NCBI GenBank assembly: GCA_910583765.1
Contig: CAJTYS010000003.1
Location: forward strand, 1-64,000
Reading direction: 5' to 3'
Length of the DNA: 64,000 nucleotides
DNA from: an uncultured Eubacteriales bacterium
GTDB lineage: Bacteria; Bacillota; Clostridia; Peptostreptococcales; Anaerovoracaceae
The notes beneath the pieces are model-generated. The model was not told the origin of the DNA, did no database searches, and was given only the letters and a program-made list of their open reading frames with translations. The stretch's first letter is position 1, and the number at the start of each line of letters is the position of its first letter. Shown piece by piece: positions 1 to 7,210 of this stretch. The translations under genes and the position numbers were made by a program.

Positions 1-20
1 CAAATGCGTAGCATTCACGG

Positions 21-48
21 AACCCCGTGTCTAACACGGGGTTTTCCT
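21..48 (+). terminator. Rho-independent terminator of a gene left of the window
   Basis: A perfect 10-bp stem (21-30 with 34-43) and a 3-nt loop are followed by a short T-rich run on the plus strand. No plus-strand gene precedes it here, so it probably ends a transcript entering from the left. Confidence 0.7.
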
Positions 49-57
49 TATACAAGA

Positions 58-98
58 AAGCTGCCGCATATCCGCTTGTGATATACGACAGCTTTTCT
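58..98. terminator. Hairpin downstream of the secreted FnIII protein
   Basis: Outer arms 58-63/89-94 and inner arms 68-72/80-84 form an interrupted stem. Both flanks are pyrimidine-rich, so it may end the minus-strand gene that stops at 120 and could act in both directions. Confidence 0.45.
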
Positions 99-119
99 AT
101 TGCCTTGCTTGTCTACCAG

Positions 120-1283
120 TTATTTGATTTTAACAGTCTTCACTTTGCTGTACGCACCGTAAACTTTCTTGTTTCCAGCTTTCTTGTAAGCTCTTACTTT
201 TACGTAATACTTCTTATCGGATTTTAGCTTTTTAATGACTTTCTTCGTTGTCTTGTTCTTGGTGATGGCTACGTTCTTCGCTTTTTTAAAGTTCTTTTTC
301 TGGGAATAAGTGATTTGGTAGCCTTTTGCGTTCTTGTTGCGCTTCCAGGTTACGGTCATCTGCTTTTTGCCGGCTTTGGCTTTTACGTTTGCGACTTTTT
401 TTGGTTTGGTTACTTTTGGTGTTGCCGTTACAGTAACCTGTTTCGCATCCATGTTTTTATAAGTGAAACCATTGGCCTTGGCGTATCTTGATGCCGCAGT
501 GTTATTGGAACTACCATAGATGGTGAACCCCTTCACTTTTGTATAAAGCTTGTCATTACGGCTATTATAATATCGATCATATCCTAAAGCGTATGCTCCA
601 ATTGATGTTACAGAATCTGGTACAATGACTTTCTTTACTATACCTGATAAAAGCGCATCCTTTGCTATAGACTTCACCGGATAAGTACCGTGCCATTTGT
701 TCAAAAAGTCATACCAGTTTTGTCCAGGGCCATCATACGACTGTGCATCTGGCTTTTCAATAATATATTGAGTCGGAACCGCACAAGTAGCACTGCCATT
801 CTGTTGATCAACACGCATGACTTTAGCCGTTCTATCTGGATACACTCTTACACCATCACTTTCATATATATATCCTATTTTTAAATACTCGCCATAAGTT
901 GTTTTCCCATCAGACTTACGTTGTGCAGTAATAGAAACTTTACCTTCTGTTTTTCCTGTCAGAATACCATTTGCATCAACAGTGGCAATTGGCGCATCTG
1001 TCTCATCTAGGTATGAATCGCTATTCTCTACCTTCCAAGTCCACTCGCTTTTGTTCACTTGCTCATTAGTATCGTCATTAATAATGTTGAAAGTGGCATT
1101 TAAATCTAATGTTTTTCCAATGGCAAGGTAGTAATCGTATTGATTCCACTCCGCACTATTCACTGGGGAAATACCATAATCATAATAATCCTCTTCTGCC
1201 CCAAACGCCATAGACGGCACTGCGAATACCGTTAGCATCAGCATCAGCGCAATCAGCACGCTGACTTTTCTTTTCTGTTTCAT
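120..1283 (-). CDS. Secreted Ig-like (Big_2) / BspA-type / fibronectin III protein
   Basis: About 387 aa. The N-terminus is a typical Sec signal peptide: lysines, a hydrophobic core, and a likely cut after AFG near residue 28. Residues ~30-140 look like a bacterial Ig-like Big_2 fold. Residues ~150-280 contain a BspA/LRR_5-type segment (VIVPDSVTSIGAYALGY). The last ~95 residues are a lysine-rich fibronectin III domain. No sortase signal or choline-binding repeat is seen, so it is probably released or held non-covalently. I place the start at the ATG at 1283, nine bases after AGGAGG; the TTG at 1289 is too close to that site. Its exact C-terminal sequence recurs as a broken fragment at 2303-2470. 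Likely a surface or matrix protein of unknown ligand. Confidence 0.85.
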   Translation of the reverse strand: MKQKRKVSVLIALMLMLTVFAVPSMAFGAEEDYYDYGISPVNSAEWNQYDYYLAIGKTLDLNATFNIINDDTNEQVNKSEWTWKVENSDSYLDETDAPIATVDANGILTGKTEGKVSITAQRKSDGKTTYGEYLKIGYIYESDGVRVYPDRTAKVMRVDQQNGSATCAVPTQYIIEKPDAQSYDGPGQNWYDFLNKWHGTYPVKSIAKDALLSGIVKKVIVPDSVTSIGAYALGYDRYYNSRNDKLYTKVKGFTIYGSSNNTAASRYAKANGFTYKNMDAKQVTVTATPKVTKPKKVANVKAKAGKKQMTVTWKRNKNAKGYQITYSQKKNFKKAKNVAITKNKTTKKVIKKLKSDKKYYVKVRAYKKAGNKKVYGAYSKVKTVKIK

Positions 1284-1328
1284 AATCAAATTCCTCCTCT
1301 TATGTACTAGAGATTTCTAATATTTCCT

Positions 1329-1357
1329 AGTATACCACGCATTTTCGGGCTTGTCAC
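1329..1357 (-). promoter_or_regulatory. Candidate sigma-A promoter of the secreted FnIII protein
   Basis: On the minus strand GTGACA (1352-1357) and TATACT (1329-1334) are separated by 17 bp, about 45 bp upstream of the start codon. The -10 is good and the -35 fair. Confidence 0.5.
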
Positions 1358-1391
1358 AAAAATGTAACAAACAGCATGGCAAATGTAATAA

Positions 1392-1988
1392 TTAGTTCCG
1401 CTTCTCCTCACATCCAAAAAAGCCCCGCATCTCAGCTTGAAACGAAGAATGCCTCGGGAATTTCTTCTTATATTTCATGAACATTTCCTGCCTTGCGCCC
1501 TGTGCACCCATGTTCTCCTTGACTTCCGCCACCATAGCCAGCAGCACGGCCACTCCTCCGTAATGCCGCCGGTGTTGACCGCCTACGATGGCTTCTGCCC
1601 TGCTATGTACGATTTTTTCCGCCGAGGCAAGATATTCCCGGCGTTTCTCCGGTTCCATGGGAAAGTTCTGTTTCCAATGCTGGAAGTAAGTTCAGAACAC
1701 GCTGGTTTTATGTTGTTGGCTTTCTTCTAGGATCTTGGTTTCAAAGCTGATCATATTGGAAAGCTCCCCATCGTTTTTCGCGTCATTTGGAAAGGAAAGA
1801 CTCACGTTACTGGCGGTGATGGACGCTGCTTTTGAAGGCAGCGTTTTTTCAGTTCCCTGGCTGTCTGCGGCCGCTTTCATGAGCAGGACATTCAACTGTT
1901 TCCGCTCCTTTTGCGGCAGAAGGTCCGCTAGTTCCAAAATGATTTCCCGCAGCTGTTCTTTGCTCAGCTTTTTTAATTTTTCTTCCAT
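1392..1988 (-). pseudogene. SWIM-zinc-finger-type protein remnant with in-frame TGA
   Basis: Two open segments in the same frame (1988-1695 and 1691-1392) are separated only by a TGA at 1694-1692. The first starts at an ATG preceded by GGAAGGGAA. It carries a helical motif (LSKEQLREIILELADLLP) like a segment of SWIM zinc-finger family proteins. The second part, reading from HWKQNFPMEPEKRREYL onward, resembles the C-terminal end of that family (RAEAIVGGQHRRHYG then KYKKKFPRHSSFQAEM). Joined, the product would be ~197 aa, shorter than full SWIM proteins, and no SWIM Cys-His motif is present. A nonsense-mutated, already shortened gene is the simplest reading. Family assignment rests on remembered resemblance only. 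Confidence 0.5.
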
Positions 1989-2052
1989 GGTCCGTTCCCT
2001 TCCTGCTTTCCTAAAATCTTTTCCAGCGTTGCCAATCACATCAAATTCTACC

Positions 2053-2302
2053 CTAAAATCCCTTCTCCCACAACCTAATATAGGGAACTTTCCTCATATT
2101 TCGATCCGAAAAAAGCTCCCTATGCACATGTTTACCAATTTCCAAATTCATGCCGCTGCTCCGCGGTTTTCCTTGAACAATCATTTTGCCACAATAAAAG
2201 TTCGGCGGTTCTTTATCACACCGTAGATACTCAGAAAGGGCTGCCGCCCATGGTAATTTGATGGATGGCAACCCTCGTTTGACTCTTGCTCGTTTTACTG
2301 AC
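2053..2302 (-). other. Uncertain open frame, possible gene remnant
   Basis: A minus-strand frame remains open between the SWIM-like remnant and the FnIII fragment. Its end (RKVPYIRLWEKGF) faintly recalls the core of SymE-type toxins, but there is no convincing start or ribosome binding site. The apparent upstream start lies in the FnIII fragment in another frame. I do not claim a product; this stretch is best seen as degraded sequence. Confidence 0.2.
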
Positions 2303-2470
2303 CTATTTGATTTTAACAACCTTCACTTTGCTGTACGCACCGTAAATCTTCTTGCTTCCAGATTTCTTGTAAGCTCTTGCTTTTACGTAATACTTCTTGC
2401 CCGCTTTCAGCTTTTTGGTCGTTTTGGTCGTTGTCTTGTTCTTTGTGATCGTTACAATCTTATAAGAATA
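2303..2470 (-). pseudogene. Truncated duplicate of the FnIII C-terminus
   Basis: The minus strand encodes the end of an FnIII domain (KKYYVKARAYKKSGSKK then IYGAYSKV and KIK-stop) closely matching the last ~50 residues of the gene at 120-1283. Homology stops near 2470, with no start codon, signal peptide or ribosome site. It is either the 3' stub of a paralogous surface-protein gene or a recombination scar. Confidence 0.75.
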
Positions 2471-2603
2471 AGCGAACTCCTTTTATTGCCCACACACATT
2501 TTGTCAATACGCAAATCGCTTTTTCATGAGAATGAATTTCTCAAAACAGTACGAGTGATGAGTTTCACAGATTGGAAATGATAAGTGGCCGACCATCTAT
2601 TCC

Positions 2604-2798
2604 TTTTACCTCCAAAGCGAAATTTTTTTGGATTTGGTGGTAAAAAACCACACAAAAAGGATCGGAATCTGTATTAAAAACGAAAACAATGTAAAATATT
2701 TACTTATATGGTGCTAAATAAACGCACCCTCGAAAACTCTATTGAGAAATGAAAATAAAATTACCACCAAATAAAAATTTTTGCTCATTTGGTGGTAA
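2604..2798. repeat. Hairpin-pair element A (155-bp pitch)
   Basis: Hairpin A1 has arms 2604-2616 and 2633-2645 (one mismatch). Hairpin A2 has perfect 12-bp arms 2761-2772 and 2787-2798. All four arms are the same word (TTACCACCAAA and its complement), and both loops are A/T runs of the AAATTTTT kind. The two hairpins are offset by 155 bp. The intervening ~115 bp has no ORF. It lies downstream of the FAD/Rieske gene. The same architecture with different arms is at 4442-4638 and 11688-11882. The rest of 2471-2857 holds nothing else I recognise. Confidence 0.75.
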
Positions 2799-2857
2799 AA
2801 TGCTCGTTAGCGATAAAATCTCAATTGACAAGAACACTGTGCTTATCTGCCGCCGCA

Positions 2858-4216
2858 CTATTTGAATTCTTTGCGTCTTTGACAATCCGTCTGCGCCGGG
2901 CCGTCCAGCAGCCGGCCTTCTTGATCGAATCGGGAACCGTGGCAAGGGCAGTCGTAACTATCTTCATCTGAATTCCATTCTAGCCTGCAGCCCATATGTG
3001 GGCAGTTGGGGATCACTTTGCCTTTCCCGGCAGGCAGGACATGTTTTGCCAAACCTTTCATCGTGTGCCCACTGTGGATGGCCAGTTCTTTGGCCGCCTG
3101 CGCTGTAAACGGACGCTGGGGAGAAAAGATATCCGCCTCCGGGCAGTCCTGCTCTGTGATCAAATCGGTCAGAATGTGGGCGCTTGCCATGGCCGAGGTC
3201 ATCCCCCATTTGCCAAAGCCCGTTGCCACGTACCAGTTAGGCTCTCTGCGGGAAAAGCGCCCAATATAAGGGATCCCGTCCAGAGTCACGCAATCCTGGG
3301 CCGCCCAATGGGCCAGCTCCTGGCATCCAGGATACAGGCCCGCGGCTTTGCTCCGTAGCATTTCATACTTCCCGCCTCCTTTGTTCAGCCCGGTCCTATG
3401 GCTGCCTCCGCCCAGCAGCAGCAGATTCCCCTGGGGCCGGAAGGAAAGCCCGCCGGGATCAATCCCCAGATACATGCCTTCCAAAGGTCCTGCCCCTTCC
3501 AAAGCCACTACATAACTGCGTTCCTGATACATTCTGGCAAAATAGTATCCTGGCAGATTGGTAAACGGAAAATGCGAGGCAAACACAATATACTCTGCCG
3601 TGACCTGCCCTTTGTCCGTCATCACCTGGTTTCTCTCCACCTTCAGTGCTTTGGTCTCCTCGTACACAGTCACCTTTTCCCCTATTTTCTCCAGAAATTT
3701 CAGGGGCTGGAACCTGGCCTGGTTTTCAAATTTCATCGCGCCTGCCACAGAGAATGGAAGCTCACTGCTGGTATCAAAGGATGCCATGATCCCCAGTTTC
3801 CTCGCCGTCTCTGCCTCTTGCTTTAACAATCCCGCGTCTTCCTGCGAATACAAGTACGCCGGGCATCTGACAAAATCGCAGTCAATCTCCAGTTCTGAAA
3901 TCAGCCGCCCGTACTCTTTGATCGCCGCCTCGTTCGCCTGGGCGTAATGCTTTGCCATGCCATGCCCAAAGGCCTGAACCAGCCGGTCATAGACCAGGCC
4001 ATGCTGGGAGGTGATCTTCGCTGTGGTGTTTTTCGTCTGGCCTCTCCCCATCCTATCAGCTTCCAGCACCACTGTAGGAACGCCCGCCTGCTCCAAATAA
4101 TAGGCGGTCAGGATCCCTGCGAGACCCGCGCCTATGACCACTGCCGATGTTTCCAGATCTCCCTCCAGCGGCTCCCTCCTTCTGATTTCTGTTTCTGCTG
4201 TCCAAATCGACTCCAT
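2858..4216 (-). CDS. FAD-dependent oxidoreductase with C-terminal Rieske domain
   Basis: A 452-aa cytosolic protein. It has an N-terminal Rossmann FAD motif (VVIGAGLAGILTAYYLE) and a DAO-type fold (residues ~25-370) like glycine/D-amino-acid oxidases. A C-terminal Rieske centre has ligands C405/H407 and C423/H426 (CPHMGC and CPCHGS). This two-domain family is common in Firmicutes and Actinobacteria, but its substrate is not established; electrons presumably pass between FAD and the [2Fe-2S] centre. The ATG at 4216 follows AAGGAGG. It is a single-gene unit, slightly shorter than many relatives (~500 aa), flanked by hairpin-pair elements and by dispersed repeats on its upstream side. Confidence 0.85.
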   Translation of the reverse strand: MESIWTAETEIRRREPLEGDLETSAVVIGAGLAGILTAYYLEQAGVPTVVLEADRMGRGQTKNTTAKITSQHGLVYDRLVQAFGHGMAKHYAQANEAAIKEYGRLISELEIDCDFVRCPAYLYSQEDAGLLKQEAETARKLGIMASFDTSSELPFSVAGAMKFENQARFQPLKFLEKIGEKVTVYEETKALKVERNQVMTDKGQVTAEYIVFASHFPFTNLPGYYFARMYQERSYVVALEGAGPLEGMYLGIDPGGLSFRPQGNLLLLGGGSHRTGLNKGGGKYEMLRSKAAGLYPGCQELAHWAAQDCVTLDGIPYIGRFSRREPNWYVATGFGKWGMTSAMASAHILTDLITEQDCPEADIFSPQRPFTAQAAKELAIHSGHTMKGLAKHVLPAGKGKVIPNCPHMGCRLEWNSDEDSYDCPCHGSRFDQEGRLLDGPAQTDCQRRKEFK

Positions 4217-4256
4217 GCCTTGCCTCCTTGTGTGAAAAATGCTTATCCACTAATAA

Positions 4257-4332
4257 AGCCAATTTCGCTGATTCCTTTTCAGCCACAGACTTTGTTGCTA
4301 CGCAGGAAATATCACAAGCAATATTTCTGCGT
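4257..4332 (+). repeat. Dispersed repeat R1, copy 1
   Basis: This is one of four related intergenic sequences (others at 4673, 7026 and 17059). They share the order GCTGATT..TTTTCAGC, ACAGACTTTGTTG, then a small ATAT hairpin (GAAATATCAC..ATATTTC). This copy lies directly upstream of the FAD/Rieske gene. Confidence 0.6.
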
Positions 4333-4441
4333 AACCAGCTGTCTTTTCCTATGACATAGCATGTGTCAAAATTGGGAAATTATGCAGTATCTAGCTTTTG
4401 CCACTGATTTAGGACTGGACCTGGCCTAGGCCAACTTGTCC

Positions 4442-4638
4442 TTTGTAGCCAAATCAACGATTTTCATGCTTTGGCCGCAAAAAAAACACTCCGAAATCAA
4501 TTGATACTGTGCCATCACCCCTTTTTTGTTCACATTTAGCCCATATGTCCACTTTATTTTTTCCTATATTTTCAAATCCACCCATTTTCTCATTGCGTTT
4601 TGTAGCCAGATGAAATTTTTTTAACATTTGGCTATAAC
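4442..4638. repeat. Hairpin-pair element B (157-bp pitch)
   Basis: Hairpin B1 has arm TTTGTAGCCAAAT (4442-4454) with imperfect partner 4469-4481. Hairpin B2 has TTTGTAGCCAGAT (4599-4611) with partner ATTTGGCTATAA (4626-4637). The two copies of the arm start exactly 157 bp apart. The B2 loop is again GAAATTTTTTT. With copies 1 and 2 of R1, this fills the 627-bp gap between the FAD gene and the ECF gene; no ORF is seen there. Confidence 0.7.
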
Positions 4639-4672
4639 ATACCTGATTATGGCTACATATTGCCCGGACAAA

Positions 4673-4760
4673 GTCGGCTTCGCAGGTTCCCTTTCAGCAG
4701 CAAGCCCGCTTTCAGCGGTGGATCTTGTTGATCTTCCGAAACTATCATGGACCATATTTC
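4673..4760 (+). repeat. Dispersed repeat R1, copy 2
   Basis: A diverged copy: GTCGGCTTCGCAGG, then TTTCAGCAGCAAG, a short insertion, GATCTTGTTGATCTTCCG, and a degenerate ATAT end. It lies downstream of the ECF transporter gene. Confidence 0.5.
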
Positions 4761-4843
4761 CCACGTAAAAACAGACCCGGAAAACCAGTCATGAGACTGT
4801 TTTCAGAGTCTGCCGTAACGCAACAATGCCCCTTGATCCGCTG

Positions 4844-5401
4844 TTATTTCACTTCATCCAGCCGATAAGCAAAATACCGTCTTGCCGGTGTCTTGTACAG
4901 CGCTGCCGCCAGCACCGTGGCTATAATCATGCCGACCACGAACTGGCCGATGTTCCAAGGCACGCCCAGCATTGGTGCTGCCCAGTTGCCGTACATCACC
5001 CCTTCTGCCACGTAATAGCCGATGACCATGACGATCCCGGAAATGACCATCCCCATCAGCTCCATGATGGGCACGCCAGCGATGGTTTTGCTTCCCTGTT
5101 TCAGCGTGGCGGCGATGAACAGCCCCATGACAATAGCCATGATCCCCTTGATGGCAAAGGTCCAAGGCGCCCATACTGGAAATCCGCCTAAGATGTCACC
5201 CATGGCCCCGCCCAGGGCAGCGGCAATGGCCCCATACTTCCAGCCCATCACCAGCACAGCCAGAAAAATCATCGCATCCCCCAAATGCACGTATCCCTGG
5301 GTGAATGGGATGGGAACCCGGACAAACATGATCGCTACCATGATCAGACCCATCATCAACGCGGTCATGACCACGTTCACAGCTGTTCCTGAATGTTTCA
5401 T
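4844..5401 (-). CDS. ECF transporter S component (vitamin-binding membrane subunit)
   Basis: 185 aa with about six membrane segments. The pattern GYVHLGDAMIFLAVLVMG, AAALGGAMGDILGG and PVWAPWTFAIKG is that of substrate-binding S components of energy-coupling factor importers (ECF_trnsprt / DUF3816 type). The start is the ATG at 5401, six bases after GAGGAGG; an upstream in-frame codon at 5416 would overlap that site. No A/A'/T components are in the window, so it would use a shared energising module. The substrate is not fixed by sequence. The divergent MocR/PdxR-like regulator suggests vitamin B6, by analogy with other MocR-transporter pairs (inference). Confidence 0.8.
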   Translation of the reverse strand: MKHSGTAVNVVMTALMMGLIMVAIMFVRVPIPFTQGYVHLGDAMIFLAVLVMGWKYGAIAAALGGAMGDILGGFPVWAPWTFAIKGIMAIVMGLFIAATLKQGSKTIAGVPIMELMGMVISGIVMVIGYYVAEGVMYGNWAAPMLGVPWNIGQFVVGMIIATVLAAALYKTPARRYFAYRLDEVK

Positions 5402-5422
5402 TTTTTTCCTCCTCATATCATC

Positions 5423-5443
5423 AAGTTTTTGACGGAAAAACTT
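5423..5443 (-). promoter_or_regulatory. Leader hairpin before the ECF S component
   Basis: A perfect inverted repeat (AAGTTTTT/AAAAACTT, 5-nt loop) lies 10-15 bases upstream of the ribosome binding site of the ECF gene. It could modulate translation or mark an operator; the function is unproven. Confidence 0.35.
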
Positions 5444-5463
5444 TTTTCAAGCCCCTCCTACCC

Positions 5464-5492
5464 TTTACGAAATGTTCTGTTTCGTCTATAAT
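5464..5492 (+). promoter_or_regulatory. Candidate promoter of the MocR gene
   Basis: TATAAT (5487-5492) lies 17 bp from a weak -35 TTTACG (5464-5469). Downstream, before the start codon, are repeated GTACA words (near 5504 and 5542) that could be operator half-sites for the regulator itself. Confidence 0.45.
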
Positions 5493-5569
5493 ACAAGGTA
5501 AATGTACATAAGTGAATAGACAAATACAATTATTTTTATAGGTACAGTTGTGCATAGAAAGGAACTGCT

Positions 5570-6976
5570 ATGAAAGCTATCATCCCCAATATCGATGAAC
5601 AGGCCAAACGACCCTATTATCTGCAATTATACGATTACATCAAAGAATCCATTCTATCAGGTGAAATCAGCCAAGGGGAAAAGCTGCCCTCTCTTCGGGG
5701 TTTGTCAAGATCCCTGGGTCTGAGCATGACCACCATTGAATTGGCCTATAGTCAGCTGTCGGTGGAAGGCTACATTTACAGCAAACCCCAGTCAGGCTAC
5801 TACGCCAGCAGCGTTCTGCCCACCCAGACCATGGAGCTTTCCCAGAGACAGGACGCTTCCCCCCTGGATCTGACCATGGAAGCCCAAAGCCCTGAATTTT
5901 ATTATGATCCAGACTGCTTTGATTTCAACAAATGGAAGAAATGTCTCAACAAAGTCATTACCGAGTATTCTCCGCTGCTGTTCTTTGAAAGCGACCCGCA
6001 GGGGGAAATAGCCCTGCGCTATGAAATTTCCAAATACCTCTATCAATCCCGCGGTGTCATCTGTCAGCCTTCCCAGATCGTCATTGGAGCAGGGACACAG
6101 CAGATCACCAACCAGCTGGCTAATATTTTAAAGAAAATGTCCATTGGCCACATTGCAGTGGAAAATCCTGGCTACATGCCTGTGCGCAATATCTTCCGCG
6201 ATCGGGGCTTTGCCATCACTCCGGTGAACGTAGGCGCAGAAGGCATCGCCATCGACCGGCTGCCCTCCAACATCCGCTCCGCTGTCTACGTCAGCCCTTC
6301 CAACCAAGTGCCCACCGGAGCTGTCATGCCTGTGGGAAAACGGTACGAACTGCTGGAATGGGCCTCGAAAAACGACAGCATCATCATGGAGGATGACTAT
6401 GACAGCGAGCTGCGGTATTTTGGCAAGCCGATCCCCGCGCTGCAGGGGCTGGACGCACGAGAACGAGTCGTGTATCTGGGTTCCTTTTCCATGACCCTGT
6501 TTTCTTCCATTAAAATCAGCTACATGGTCCTGCCTCCTGCCATGGAGACCATCTTCCACGCCATCAGAGCCGACTACACCCAGACCTGCTCCAAAATGGA
6601 ACAGCTGACTCTGGCCCTGTTCATGGAGCGGGGCTTTTACCAGACCAATATCAAGAAACTGCGCAGTCTGTACGCACAAAAGCTGAGCGCTGTGATCCGC
6701 TGTCTGACCACGGATTTCACCGCTCCCACGGACACCTCCTCGGGCATCACGGTCATTGTGAAGGTAAAGAGCCAAAAGCCGCCGGAAACGCTCTGCGCTG
6801 AGGCGAAAAGCCTGGGGATCATTGCCATCCCCGCAGTCTCTTATGGTGAAAATCCAAAGGGCCGATTTCCGTCCCTGGTTTTGTACTACAATCAAATCCC
6901 TCTGGATGAGATCCCCAAGGCCATAGAGCGATTAGTGGAAACATGGCGGCAAACCGCCAAGCAGCAGGATGCCTAA
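5570..6976 (+). CDS. MocR/PdxR-type GntR regulator with aminotransferase domain
   Basis: 468 aa. Residues ~10-80 are a GntR winged helix (PYYLQLYDYIKESILSGEI, then GEKLPSLRGLSRSLGLS). Residues ~110-460 are a fold-type I aminotransferase domain with an ALGxG-like AGTQQ segment, EDDYDSELRY, and a PLP-lysine region GSFSMTLFSSIKISY. Such proteins sense PLP or amino compounds and usually act on a divergent neighbour. The ATG at 5570 follows AAAGGAAC. The neighbour is the ECF S component, 168 bp away and divergent, making it the obvious target; a role in B6 homeostasis is inferred. Confidence 0.85.
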   Translation: MKAIIPNIDEQAKRPYYLQLYDYIKESILSGEISQGEKLPSLRGLSRSLGLSMTTIELAYSQLSVEGYIYSKPQSGYYASSVLPTQTMELSQRQDASPLDLTMEAQSPEFYYDPDCFDFNKWKKCLNKVITEYSPLLFFESDPQGEIALRYEISKYLYQSRGVICQPSQIVIGAGTQQITNQLANILKKMSIGHIAVENPGYMPVRNIFRDRGFAITPVNVGAEGIAIDRLPSNIRSAVYVSPSNQVPTGAVMPVGKRYELLEWASKNDSIIMEDDYDSELRYFGKPIPALQGLDARERVVYLGSFSMTLFSSIKISYMVLPPAMETIFHAIRADYTQTCSKMEQLTLALFMERGFYQTNIKKLRSLYAQKLSAVIRCLTTDFTAPTDTSSGITVIVKVKSQKPPETLCAEAKSLGIIAIPAVSYGENPKGRFPSLVLYYNQIPLDEIPKAIERLVETWRQTAKQQDA

Positions 6977-7025
6977 GAAACTTTTCCAGAGGTCAAGGTA
7001 CGGGAAAGTTTCCATATGGAAACAT

Positions 7026-7120
7026 TGCTGGCTTTGCTGAACCCGTTTCAGCAGTGGACTTTGTGTGCATTCTGAAACTGGCGCAACGATATTTTCGATC
7101 CTGATGTCACGATATTTCTC
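7026..7120 (+). repeat. Dispersed repeat R1, copy 3
   Basis: GCTGGCTTTGCTGA, then TTTCAGCAGTGGACTTTGT, then a longer A/T-rich tail with two GATATTT words. It sits between the convergent MocR and hydrogenase genes. Confidence 0.5.
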
Positions 7121-7140
7121 ATATAGCAACAGATAGGCAG

Positions 7141-7182
7141 AAACGCCCAAGCGTCTCACATGGAGCACCGGGCGTTTCTTGT
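7141..7182. terminator. Terminator between MocR and hydA
   Basis: Arms AAACGCCC (7141-7148) and GGGCGTTT (7170-7177) are followed on the plus strand by CTTGTG. It lies between the convergent ends of the MocR gene and hydA and probably serves the former, perhaps both. Confidence 0.55.
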
Positions 7183-7210
7183 GTGGTCTATTGTTTATTT
7201 GTCTTGTCGC

